Origin: Allolobophora icterica | Lineage: Eukaryota > Annelida > Clitellata > Crassiclitellata > Lumbricidae | Assembly (NCBI GenBank): GCA_963556255.1 | Contig: OY744617.1 | Location: forward strand, 22,734,668-22,798,667 | Direction: 5' to 3' | DNA: 64,000 nt | Program-made: the position numbers and the translations under genes | Shown here: in pieces, positions 13,051 through 23,880 of the stretch | Numbering within the stretch: the first letter of the stretch is position 1 | Layout of the letters: every line of letters begins with the position of its first letter | The notes under the pieces: generated by a model | The model's database searches: none | What the model was told of the DNA's origin: nothing | Seen by the model: only the letters and a program-made list of their open reading frames with translations

Positions 13051-13456
13051 TAGGGTTGCCAGATACATGGGTAGCCAAAGGAGGACACAGAAAGCCGAAA
13101 AGGAGGACAAATAAGGACGCATTGAATGTTTCACTCCAGAGTCGGAGGGTCTCAAAGTAACCAAGAAACCGGAAATAAAATTAGCACTTTGACCATAGAT
13201 ACATTGGACTAGAAACGTCTGGAAAATAGAGCTGGAATACAAAATAAACAAGTAAATAAGTTAGTTAGGGGAACTTAGGAACAACAGGTGCATGTAAAGT
13301 CGTTAAAATGGCCATAAAATAATACCCAATAGCCCAAAACAACAAACATACAAAAAACCGGACATTTTCCAGGTTTTTAACTTTGCCTGCCGGACAGAGG
13401 ACATGAGACCAAAAAGGAGGACAGGTCCTCCTTTTGCCGGACGTCTGGCAACCCTA
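13051..13456. mobile_element. hAT element, TSD TGCATGAG
   Basis: Termini TAGGGTTGCCAGA and TCTGGCAACCCTA are flanked by exact TGCATGAG copies (13043-13050, 13457-13464). Subterminal AAAGGAGGACA motifs recur near both ends. Non-autonomous. Confidence 0.9.
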
Positions 13457-14279
13457 TGCATGAGGGACTTAATTGATGTCCCTACATGGTACACGCTATC
13501 ACAGAGAAGGCTCAAACCCACATTCTCCATGTTGAAAGTGCTCCAACTAATCAGCTACCATGTCATAATAATGTATGTAAAGAAAATATTTTACACAATA
13601 AATCTTATAAGTAACTGTATTTAGCTATAACATTATATAATTACAGACTTACCATCAGGAAAAATAATGTAATTTTTAACATTCGTTTTATCACATGATA
13701 TAATCAATTTCCATTAATATAGATTTTAAAACAGATATGTTGAAATGTGGAAGTAAATCCACACACCTTTCATGGCACGCCATAGCAACACTTATACACA
13801 GCCAATGCAGTAAATGCATTTTTCATATATAACACCAATCAACAACTAGATTTGAAATTTCAGGCACTACATTTATAAACAAACATACCGCCACAAATCT
13901 GTGCATTATTGTACTAAAGACAAGTTGTAAATATATTGCAGACTAATAACTGTAATACCTGCAATCCTGAAAGCAACTAAATTTCTCCTTTTAAAACCAA
14001 GTATAATTACGATATTTGACAATAATCGTCACTGGGTGGATCTAATATATACATTGGTACTGCACAATCTTTCCAACAATAGCTGGTTAAAACGTAGTAC
14101 AATAATTCACTCTGGTAATTCGACGATCCCAGTCTTAAAAGACAGCTAAGAAACGACATCATCAGGATAGAATTAAAAAGGTCTCAAAATCTCGTTCAAT
14201 TATTATACTTACTTCCCGCGTGCAAAAATAACGAATTACACGAAGAATCAAAAAATGTACACACATTATTTTTGCATTT

Positions 14280-14345
14280 ATCTCCTTTGTCCAATTTGAG
14301 AAACATGGCGGCTGATACAAACTATGAATAAAAATCCTTAAAAGG
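14280..14345 (-). promoter_or_regulatory. Putative promoter / first exon of 7-finger gene, YY1-like site
   Basis: On the minus strand CAGCCGCCATGTTTCTC is followed by CAAAGGAGATAAATGCA. The paralogous locus at 22090-22150 keeps the same block. GCCGCCATNTT is the YY1 consensus often found near transcription starts. A donor-like GGGAA|GTAAGTA follows about 90 nt downstream (near 14,210), so a non-coding first exon spliced to the acceptor at 11175 is plausible. The ATG in this motif is not conserved in the paralogue, so I do not treat it as the start. Confidence 0.5.
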
Positions 14346-15020
14346 AGATCGGGATGATAATTACAGAGCGCTATACTTTGTGAACAGCGTTCTTATTAGT
14401 TCATTAAGTTACATCATTTTCATATCATATTTCATTTAATTAGATAATCTTACATATATTAGTCATGGTTTTATTTTATTTTTCAACACTGCAAATTGTT
14501 TTTAGCTGACACAAGTTTGATCAATTTTTTAGGCTAATATGAAACGAAGCCTAATACAGCGGCACCTGGTGATTGAATTATTATTTTCTTGTAAAATCTT
14601 TTTGTAGCACAAAAGTTATATGATAATAATCGTGTTCGGCTTTTTTCAGCGCCCACTTACCAGTCGTGGAAACTTGTTTTGTTTAATCGCAGACAAATCA
14701 CGATACCTCTTTACTATCTCACAATTCGAACTTTGACACAGTTGAATTTAAAACATCTTTCAAACACCACCACATCACTCCTTCAAATCGCACAGCTGGT
14801 CTGGAAGAGTAGAACACAGTCATATCTGTAATTATTTATACTGTGACATCACTCACCTACAACACGCTCCAATCCTCCCAACCATCGTATGATCGTCAGT
14901 TAACTTATTCACAGTCCAAACACATTGCTCAACCCGCTCTTCTTCCACCCTTACAGTTCTTCAGCCTTCCATCACCTCATCGCTAAAATTTGTAAATAAA
15001 TCCTTAGCCATAGCCGTTCT

Positions 15021-15308
15021 CATGGGCGTCCGGAGGGGAGAGGGCAATGGGGCATTTGCCCCGCCCTCCCCCAGATTTTAAAAATATTTTACAAAAATAA
15101 AATCTGTTGATTATTGGGATTATTTCAACACTCTGAACACGATTTTCAATGCTAAAAACACTTTATTTAGAGAAATCCTTGACCACTATTTATTTTTAAA
15201 CTAGTCACGTTTTCTGTGTCCATGAATAGCTATGCTATGCAAAACGTCATTTTGCTCCCCCTAAAAAATTTGTGTCCCCACCGAGAAAAATTCCTGTGGA
15301 CGCCCATG
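15021..15308. mobile_element. Non-autonomous hAT-like element in a LINE
   Basis: CATGGGCGTCCGGAGGG at the left and GTGGACGCCCATG at the right are inverted. The flanks GCCGTTCT and GCTGTTCC match at 6 of 8 positions, as expected of an old 8-bp duplication. Confidence 0.7.
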
Positions 15309-15515
15309 GCTGTTCCGCCTCTCTGGAATAATCTCCCGAGACTATTATTATGAACAATATCAGATCCTTCCTACGAACTCACCAAACCTCGCTTCTTGCC
15401 ATCTCTCCACAGGTCTTTTACTCAAAACTGAAAACACTGGTCTCTCACAAATCTTATCCAGATTCCTCCTCTCCCACTTGCCTACCGTGATGCTTCAGTT
15501 CTAAACACCATCCAC

Positions 15516-15657
15516 CATAGGCGTAGACTCTGGGGAGGCAGCTGGGGCACGTGCCCCTCCCCCCCCCAATAATTGAGATGGACCGTACATCCAATGCAAC
15601 AAGTGTAGAATAAATAACCAAATGCCCCCCAATATTTTGGACAAGTTTACGCCAGTG
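15516..15657. mobile_element. Short hAT element, TSD CCATCCAC
   Basis: A 142-bp unit with ends CATAGGCGTAGACT / GTTTACGCCAGTG and exact CCATCCAC duplications (15508-15515, 15658-15665). Confidence 0.8.
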
Positions 15658-15824
15658 CCATCCACTGTAGCCATCTGTCTGCCTGCCTGACCCTTGGGAG
15701 TTGGGACCTATTTAGGCACATCATCTTAGATCTGTTACATATATACAGCAATACAAGTTCCAGCTTTATTTAAGTTTGTACGGGCGCTATAAAAAAATTC
15801 AGATACATACATTACAGTATATCC

Positions 15825-16653
15825 CAGTCTTGTTGTCCTCGAGACCAAGGTCTTGGTCTCGAGTGCACTCGAGTTCGTTTTTAAAAGTCTTGGTCTTGGT
15901 CTTGAGACCAAAGGTCTTGGTCTTGAGGTTCAAGGTCTTGAGGTTCAAGGTCTTGAGGTTCAAGGTCTTGAGGTTCAAAGTCTTGGTCTTGGTTTTGCAA
16001 GACCAAGACCAAGACTTTTGTCAATATGAGCAGTCATTAATTTTAACAAACGGCAAGAATTTTAAAAATTTATCCAATAATTACTCATACAGTTATTGCT
16101 TTAGTATTTACATGGTGTGAATGAGGCTTCACTGTTGTTTTGGACAATTATTTTGACTTCCGGTTATTTACCATGGAATAATTTCAAAACAGTCTCATAA
16201 TTAATTTGTACATTTTCATCCGGTTCTTGAAAAGCTGCTTTGTGTGCTAGCGATTTCAGCACTTGTAGACCGTGTTTTTTCACATGGGAGAATTTTTATG
16301 AGGTCCAACAGGTCACGTCTTGGTCAGAAAATTCTGAGCAAATTGTTTTTTTTATAAAATTCAACAGGTATTTGGAATAACATTTCGCATGAAGGACTTT
16401 TGTAAATACGAATTCGGAATTCTCTGCAGTCTCCATTTAGAGTTGTTTTGCTTGAATAAAAGAAAAAACTCATGTTTTCAATAAAATAACGAGTAGTCCG
16501 ACTGGACAATTTTTAGTAAGGAATAGAAGTCTGGATACGGCCTGTGATTTTTGGGTCTTGGTCTCGGTCTTGGTCTTGAGGTTCAAGGTCTTGGTCTTGA
16601 GGTTCAAGGTCTTGGTCTTGAGGTTCAGGGTCTTGGTCTTGACAACACGACTG
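15825..16653. mobile_element. hAT element with internal GGTCTTGAGGTTCAA tandem repeats, TSD GTATATCC
   Basis: Ends CAGTCTTGTTGTC / GACAACACGACTG with exact GTATATCC duplications (15817-15824, 16654-16661). Both subterminal regions contain tandem copies of GAGGTTCAAGGTCTT or GGTCTTGGTCTTGAGGTTCA (15905-16000, 16556-16645), plus a palindrome of GAGACCAAGGTCTTGGTCTC at 15842-15861. Non-autonomous. Confidence 0.85.
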
Positions 16654-16659
16654 GTATAT

Positions 16660-19600
16660 CCTAACATCAGTATACCCCTGTTATGAAACAGTCTTTGATT
16701 AATTGTTATGGTCAGTAATCTCACATTTTGACCCCCACACTCTGCAGATCCTGTTTCTATAACATAAGGACAATCCATCATAGGCCAGTCATATTCTCTC
16801 TTCTGTTCACACTTCACACCTTGATCATGCAAGTTTCTTTTTGTAGATATTTTCACGCTTCAGATTCGCCTTTCCTGTGTGATTTTGAGCACATTACAGA
16901 GTTTCATAATAATAATTCCTAATCTTGAACTGACAATTTTAATGATAATAATAGTTCCTAAATCTCAAAACATTTTTAATTAAAAAGGGGTCAAAACGAT
17001 TTTGGGTGAAAAAGTAATATTATTTACATAATAAAATTAAGCATAATCCAAATTAAGTGCTGCAATGCAGATCTTGACAAGTTCTAGCCATCCCAGAATT
17101 TGGCTTTGTATTATCCGGATAATTTTTTAGTTCCTGATGGATTATAGAACAAAAACTAATAATGCCAACAAAGATTGACCATTCCACAACAAAGCATCAT
17201 AGGCTTTTCCAAATCCTGGAATCCTTCCTATGTTAGGTAAAAACGATGATAATAACATGACTGCAAAGAGAAAGGAAAACTGAACAGCCAGTTAGCATAA
17301 AGAAACAACAGCTGTATTTGTTAATAAATGTTGGCGACAATGAATAACTATGGTACATTAGTAACAGGATGATTGCGGCTAATCTATCAAAAACTGTTAT
17401 CAAGGGACAACACAGTAGCAATACGTTGAATTGAATTTGGCATAACGATTGTCATGATTTTCTATGACTGCACAGCATATTTTCTAAAACAAATAATATA
17501 AGAACATATCCTAACTGATGAAAGAATGAATGAATGAGTGTATACTACATGTGACTGCATGAAAATACTGCTGGCTTCAAATGCCAATACTCAACTCTAA
17601 ATCAATGTTAGTTGCATGCCTTATGTGAAGCATTTAGGCTAGCAGTCAGATGGCAAAACCGTATCCTCTGAAGTGTTTTGTGAAAGTTTCCATCAACCAG
17701 GCTTATGCAAAGTTTCACTGGATGGTTGCTTCAGGAAGGCAGCCTTATACGAGATTACTCTCTCTGTTCCGATAAGGAACATACAGTTCTCCAATATGTC
17801 GCATGAATCACGTTGGTACGTACGAGATTTCTGTCTTTGGTATTAGTTGATGATGTATAAAATTCAGCATGACCTGTGTACGGTGTGTTCCAGCAATCAT
17901 GTCATTCTTATGCATGTAACACAAGACTTCACCACGAATCGTCACATAACTAACTTCTCTTCTTCATAAAGAATCCTCACAAGTCTCAATGTTGTTAGTT
18001 GTGCCTCAAGCAAAATGAATGCATCATAGCAAAAACTTCAATCAGTGAACATGTATGAAAGATGAACTGATACAGCTTCTTTTTCAATGTTGCCAATTAC
18101 AAATTGTTTAGCAATTCACATTTTGTGCTAGGTTCTTAATACCTGTGTTTCAATAAAACTGACAGATTTGTAGGTCAAAGTGCTTTTGATTGTTGGCATC
18201 ATATCTGTGTCTCATCTAAGCAATCCTAGTATTCCAGCACTATGCCTCTGTGGACCTTTTAAGGTAATACAAATATACAAACAACTGATCAATCAAATGA
18301 TTCAATCAATCATAAGTCCATAAGACACAGCCTGTGTATCACTGCACGATTCTCACTGCTGTTGTTACTGACTTGAAACAAAGATAAAGTGCAAGTAAAC
18401 ACCTTTAGCACAATTCTGCTCAAACACAGGTGTCGTCAACCGCAAAATGAACACGCTACAGCTTTGGCCACAGAAACACGGCTTTACAAGAAGTCCTTAT
18501 CTGAAGTATTCGCTTTTTGTTTAAGTCTACATCCTGGAAATGAAATCAAGCAAAAGATCTTTTCTTCACGGCTGATATTTTCAGCTGACAATAAGCATAT
18601 CTCGTCCTGAAGGTCTTTTCAGCATCTGTTAACAACATCTGCATTCCGGCTGCATCTGTTACTAATGATTTACTAGGATAGTATTACATGTATAGTACAA
18701 ACACACGTATTTTGATGCTTCCTAAACAAGCTGTAAAAATAAGCTGCATGACCGGTGTAAAATTTTTCTCCAGTTCATGTCAGGCCAACTCCAGAAGAAT
18801 GTATATGGCTGCCTTCAAACAGGCCTACCAGTGTATGTCAACTTCAATACACAACTCCAATTCCATGGCCAGCAGCAGCAGCACTCAGTACACAGATCAT
18901 AAGCAAGTACTTTGTCACATGTAGCGGATACTTTATTTCTTCCATTTGTGCCATACAGTGCCACTTCCTAAAGATGAAGCATCAATACATATTCATACTC
19001 ATAAGCAATTATGCTTTACTGACTAGCTTCAACATCTCAAGACAGTAACAGATAAGGTCTCAGAGTAGACTTGAACTTGCCTATATTAGTAGAGGTCATT
19101 GTCTCTTGCTTCTTAACAGTGTGAGATTATGTGGATGAGTGGCTCCGGACATTGAAATTAACGTTGGTTTTGAGAACGAGGACTTGCTCCAGATCAGTAC
19201 ACAATAGATGCCCATTCTGGATTCTTCAGAACACAACACAAGTGCACAGTACATCAACATGGCCAATTAGTCAAACATGTGACTTTCTTTTACATTATCT
19301 TTTTAAAATTTACAGCACAGATCTCAAATTTATTAAAAAACAATTTCTTGGCAACATTTCCTGGCATTGTCCTAGGACAATACTTCAGAAAATTTAGCTT
19401 GTCTGAACAGATTCTCTTTGCTGACTGCATGACTATGCTTGTTTTCAGAATAATACAGCGAGTGCAAACTTTTGTGGCCTAATTCTCATACAATTTAATG
19501 TAGTAACAAACTGTCTCCATCCAGTGTGTATTTTCAAGAACACACTGATAATACAGAAGCATAGAAATGCCATCGGTGATAGTTGGCATGCATTTCATAG
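16660..19600. other. Gene-free stretch 3' of the 6-finger gene
   Basis: About 2.9 kb with no exon, element or RNA gene that I can support. It is likely spacer and 3' UTR of the zinc-finger gene at 19603. Confidence 0.4.
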
Positions 19601-19602
19601 CT

Positions 19603-20223
19603 TTAACAAGTATGACTCCTAGCATGTCTCTTGAGATGATCGATCTGCGCAAACGTCTTGTGACATAACTGACACATGTAGGGCTTTTCGCCAGTATGCG
19701 TTCTCATGTGCCTCTTGAGGTGGTCAGCCTGTGAAAACGCCTTGTTACAGCACTGACATTTGTACGGCTTCTCTCCCGTATGCGTTCTCTGGTGCGTCTT
19801 CAAATGATCAATCTGTGTGAACATTTTGTGACATAGCTGACACGCGTACGGTTTTTCGCCAGTGTGGATCCTGATGTGCCGCTTGAGGTGGTCGCCCTGT
19901 GCAAACGCTTTGGGACACAACTGACATTTGTACGGCTTTTCTCCAAGATGCGTCCGCATGTGAGTCTTGAGATGATCCACCTGAGCAAATGATTTCTGAC
20001 ACAGCTGACATTTGTACGGCTTTTCTCCAGTGTGGATTCTCATGTGCCTCCTTAGGTGATCGACTTGGGAAAACGTTTTGTGACACACCTGGCATTTGTG
20101 GTGTTTTTCTCCAGGAACAATTTTCTTTTCTTCGGTGACAAAACTCAACTCCTGACTATCCGGTAAACTGTCGCTTGGATGAAAGTGCCCACATTGGCAG
20201 TGCTTTTCACCAACAGTGTTCAT
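19603..20223 (-). CDS. C2H2 zinc-finger protein with 6 tandem fingers
   Basis: A 206-aa paralogue of the gene at 10470. The leader (starting MNTVGEKHCQCGHFH) is followed by EKKIVPGEKHHKCQVC, and the first gene has the parallel [16 protein letters not shown]. Six C2H2 fingers with TGEKPY linkers then run to the end (RSHTC-stop). The start codon follows an AG acceptor (GGAAG|ATGAAC), as in the paralogue. Recognition positions are again Q at -1, D at 2, H at 3 and R or T at 6. One finger has CQCC instead of CQLC, which keeps both zinc cysteines. The gene is intact and probably a DNA-binding nuclear factor; the target is unknown. Confidence 0.85.
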   Translation of the reverse strand: MNTVGEKHCQCGHFHPSDSLPDSQELSFVTEEKKIVPGEKHHKCQVCHKTFSQVDHLRRHMRIHTGEKPYKCQLCQKSFAQVDHLKTHMRTHLGEKPYKCQLCPKAFAQGDHLKRHIRIHTGEKPYACQLCHKMFTQIDHLKTHQRTHTGEKPYKCQCCNKAFSQADHLKRHMRTHTGEKPYMCQLCHKTFAQIDHLKRHARSHTC

Positions 20224-22089
20224 CTTCCTAGAAATGGATTCTTAACATTCCCAAGAATTTGGAACTTTCAAACCATTTTACAATGTACTTTTCCACTCTG
20301 CATAAGTTAAACGATGAATTTTCTGTTTTGGCCTTAAATCCTTTAAAGTCTTTTGCTAATGCCTTAAGCATAGCATTGGTCATCTTACAGAAGTCACCAT
20401 CTCTTGTAAATTGAGCCAAATTCCAGTCTGCCACAGTCAGTGGTAATTTACCATATCTCAAGGTAAGGCTCTCTATCAGTTGCTTGATTTTCCTAATTTG
20501 CTATTTCTGTAAGCAACAAACACAATCATGCAAGTTATAATTTGACAGGTAAACATTCTTGATAATTCAGAAAAAAACAAGCATAAGAAGGATGGGTGAA
20601 GAATAATTTTTTTAAAGATCAAAGCAGGAGAGGAGATTCTGGAATTTGTGTGAAGCAATGTCCACAGAACTGATGAGTACATTTGTCTTGAAGTTACTAA
20701 TGTCACTGACTAATACAAGCTCAGCAGAAGAGACCAGAAAGTCAAGCAGTGATTGGAATTCTGGGAAACATCACAAATAGGAAAGAGAACAAAGATAGCA
20801 AACATTTGAGAAAGGCCAGACATCGATTTCCAGCATCCAGGGTAGCGAAAAGGTTTTTGACTTTGGGTTTAAAATAGGTTAAGAGAACAGAACAGTATCA
20901 GGTGTAATTTATGAAGGATGGTAATTCTGCCACAAAATTCATCTCACCGAGGTTCGCTTAGGAGAGACAAGGCAGGAGGTGTTTTGTCAGATGGTTGGAG
21001 CAAAGTTTACAACAATAACACTGCTTATAGTTCTGTTTGCTAGGTCTCCATTGCTTTACAAAAATCTCAAGAAGCTACAAATCAAGTGCACAATAATAAA
21101 ATATATTTTATTTATCCATCTTTATTTCCTTAACTGTGGTGTAACAGCAAGCCCTGATTAACAGATATTTTGTTACTTAGGATCCTACCTTTTAAGTGTT
21201 CCTCATTACTTTGACTAGTAATTCCATAATATTTTTCTGCCATAAAGACATCTGTGTCTAAATCAGCTATAATGAAAATCCTGCAAATGTCCATATTTTA
21301 AACCCAGCAAACCTTACTTCTTGCTGTGAATTAAACCAAATCAGCTTTTAAGGTAACCTCATCTCAGATTTGAGCCAGACATCTGCACCTGAACCCAAAC
21401 AGCAACGTCATTAGACAGTGGTCTTGACATATACCACATGTGTAGGGTATATGAATCCTATATGAGAATACCATTGCCAGTTTTTTTTCATATGTCCTAC
21501 ATATAATATTATTCCTGGGAAAGATTCACAAAAGCATGTTTTGACAGTTTTGCATCATTTGAAGTATCGCTGTTAGTTTGACCCACATAACGATTCCACA
21601 ATAAAATGTAATGCATAAATGAATTGATAAATATCCATATTCTTCAACTTCATAAAATTCGTAATGTACATATTTATAGATAAAATAGGTTTCAGCGGTC
21701 AAACAATTTCACTGTGGGCTCGTACTTATTTAGAATACTAGTAACTCGAATTCCTAAAAATATCGATTATAAGTAACTAATGCTGCTCCGTTTTTGACCG
21801 AGTGTTTTTGAAGGTACGTTTAAAATACAAGGATTTATTGCCAAATACAAATTAGGCTCCGTAGCAGCATAGAAACTTCCGTCACTAAGAATGCTCTAAA
21901 GCAGGATGACACTAAACAAGACTGATATCGGGGCTGCACAAGTCGTCTGTGTTTTGAATATTTCTACAGTTCCTTTCACTTTCTATAGACCATTGATAAT
22001 GAAAAAGGCATCATATTAGTAGAAGAACATAAATTACTCATACTCACTACAAAACTAGCCAACCATTTTAAAACTACTGATAATATTAT

Positions 22090-22150
22090 GTATTGCATTT
22101 ATCTCCTTTGTTCGATTGGAAAAAATGGCGACTGATTGAAAATTTATTGA
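22090..22150 (-). promoter_or_regulatory. Putative promoter / first exon of 6-finger gene, YY1-like site
   Basis: Minus-strand CAGTCGCCATTTTTTCC followed by CAAAGGAGATAAATGCA parallels the block at 14280-14345. A donor-like GTA|GTGAGTA follows at about 22,040. Conservation of this block upstream of both zinc-finger genes supports a shared promoter copied with the gene. Confidence 0.5.
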
Positions 22151-22594
22151 AGATTGAGCAAGGCATTAGGATGTGGACGAGAACTATGCTGGCGTTACCT
22201 AGCGATTAATCCTAAATTATAACAACGTGAGAAGAGCTAGTCTGATTAATAATTATTATACTAAATTCGTCCCAATTTTATATCCCAGGTTAAAGTTTTG
22301 TATTACTAAACTCTCTCTTTAAGCGTAGCAGAAGTCCCGGTCAACCATACTAGGATAAATATAATATTTGTACAATCATAAACTACCCGCATAGTAGGCC
22401 TAACGTACGTATCGCATGTGCGACACATGAAGCTCATGCCAGCCATCAATGACCAGCAAGTAGAGGCCTACACGTTAACTATGGTCCAGTTTTAGCCAAC
22501 ATTGCTTTAACCCCGGTCCAGCGTCTATGTTCTAGGTGGGACATGAATTTCTATATGGTCGTTATGTGTTCTCTCATATTGAACCATGTGTAAG

Positions 22595-22685
22595 ACATGT
22601 CGACTGTATAGAGGACAAACGTAATAATTATGTCCAATGCTTAACACCATGGACATATTACGTTTGTGCTCTATACAGTCGATGT
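22595..22685. repeat. 91-nt hairpin (pre-miRNA-like inverted repeat)
   Basis: The arms 22595-22639 and 22648-22685 pair over TCGACTGTATAGAG (14 bp), ACAAACGTAAT (11 bp) and ATGTCCA (7 bp), with one mismatch and one 4-nt bulge, closing on a loop of about 8 nt. It may be a miRNA precursor or a tiny foldback transposon; no target duplication is clear. Confidence 0.6.
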
Positions 22686-22976
22686 GAAGTTCATTCGGGA
22701 TCGAGTACCGTACGTACGTGTGGCTTCACATAATTAGGCCTATCCTAAACTAATAAGTTCTATTGCTTATTAAGTAGGGCCTAATTAGCCTACGCAAGTA
22801 GCCTGAGTAAGTAAGTATGAAAACACAACACCAAATTTCCATATTTACTCTTTTATTCTCATATCTTTCTCTTAATTAGTTCCCAGAGCTCTACTTCATC
22901 TCTCTACTAATCAAACTAATCGTTCGAGCGACTGTCCTGTTTTTCTGGACGAACGCGGATCGCTGTTCATCGACGA

Positions 22977-23424
22977 CTAGACGTAGATGAAGTACTTGAC
23001 CCTCCTTCCGCGTCGTCGCCTGCCGCCTCTCCGGGATCGTCGTCGCCTCCTTCCGCTCCTCCTTCGGCGGGAACGTCGTCTCCTGGACCGGCTGCCCCCT
23101 CGTCGGCGGCGATGAGACCTTGATTTGCCGGCGGCCTCGTCTGCTCTCCCACGGCGGCTCCGCGAGCGGCCGGAACTGGCTCCGACTCCCCGCGAGCGAT
23201 TTCCTCGACTGCGACTGCGGTGAGAATCCTGTTCATCAGGAAAGTCCTCGACCGCCTAAAACAACCAAGATAGCCCAATTAAGTAAACCCTAATACTAAT
23301 TTCTATAAACCTGTAAAGCAAAACAAATATAAACCTGTAAAGCAAAACAAATATTTAATTCTCACTGTCTACACTTAGATGGCATATAGTTAGTTACCTC
23401 GAGGTCTAGGTTGTCTCGGCTCAT
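22977..23424 (-). CDS. Protamine-like arginine-rich sperm-type basic protein 1
   Basis: Two coding exons, 23398-23424 (MSRDNLDLE) and 22977-23255, joined in phase 0 by GT/AG, give a 101-aa protein. After a short acidic leader (AVEDFPDEQD) come SRSRG repeats and then a block of Arg runs broken by Ser and Gly (RRRRSRRRRSGRRRRRSRR), ending VKYFIYV. Such clusters neutralise DNA phosphates, and SR/SRS sites are typical phosphorylation targets of protamines and protamine-like sperm nuclear proteins. A TATA box lies at 23534-23542 and AATAAA (minus) at 22852-22857. The acidic leader could be removed during maturation, but this is inference. An alternative is an SR-type RNA-binding protein, but no RRM is present. 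A longer frame over the same exon is a shadow: it breaks the arginine code. Confidence 0.75.
23290..23354. repeat. Short tandem duplication in the intron
   Basis: About 27 bp (ATAAACCTGTAAAGCAAAAC...) occur twice in a row in the intron of protamine-like gene 1. Confidence 0.7.
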
Positions 23425-23533
23425 CTCTTGCGGGCGGACGACGGGCGTTGATGGACTGCGCCAAAGTAGATGGATCGGTTCGTCGTGTTTCCCGACAGCG
23501 CCGTGCAGCTCTATCTTCTGCTCTTCTGGCCGC

Positions 23534-23542
23534 CTTTATATA
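23534..23542 (-). promoter_or_regulatory. TATA box of protamine-like gene 1
   Basis: TATATAAAG on the minus strand, about 110 bp upstream of the start codon, in a GC-rich context (GGAAAGGC before, GCGGCC after). It implies transcription start near 23,505 and a 5' UTR of about 80 nt. Confidence 0.7.
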
Positions 23543-23739
23543 GCCTTTCCCGTCGGCAAAAGATGCGCCGCTTACAACATTGACTAAATCGGTCGATTAT
23601 GACATCATAATTAACGCCAGTAGACAAGGTCGTCATGGAGACCAATTATTCCACAGCGTACGTAGGGCGTAGGCATGGACACCAGGCCTGTATAGCGCAG
23701 CGTAGGCTAATACGAAACCAAGCCCGCATACGATTTCAC

Positions 23740-23880
23740 CGACGACCTCGCTCCTCCCTCGTCGTCGTTGCCTGCCGCCTCTCCGGGATCGTCGACTCCT
23801 TCGGCGGGAATAACGTCGTCTCGTTGACCGGCTGCCTACCGTCGGCGGCGATGAGACCTTGCTTTGTCAGCGATGACATA
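23740..23880 (-). pseudogene. Broken third copy of protamine-like exon 2
   Basis: The minus strand repeats the arginine-block segment of gene 1 (same codons for KxRSHRRRR, then the CGGTCxACGAGACGACGTT stretch and the GATCCCGGAGAGGCGGCAGG stretch). A TAG stop follows RSHRRRR, and there are internal deletions relative to gene 1. No exon 1 or TATA box is seen. It lies about 300 bp upstream of the start of gene 1, in the same orientation, and looks like a failed tandem copy. Confidence 0.75.

Larger units (their letters stand above)
14870..15817 (+). mobile_element. CR1/L2-like LINE 3' fragment broken by two hAT insertions
   Basis: The plus strand carries the degraded VPPLWNNLPR block of the LINE C-terminal domain (about 15311-15340), and the element ends GGGCGCTATAAAAAAATTC plus ATACATACA. 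Two hAT elements (15021-15308 and 15516-15657) interrupt it, and a third (15825-16653) abuts its tail. Confidence 0.65.

Noticed and set aside
22967..23278. 103-aa Gly/Ala/Asp-rich protein on the minus strand
   Set aside because: Another frame of the same exon, joined to a TATA-driven exon 1 in phase 0, gives a protamine-like arginine protein, and gene 2 supports that frame.
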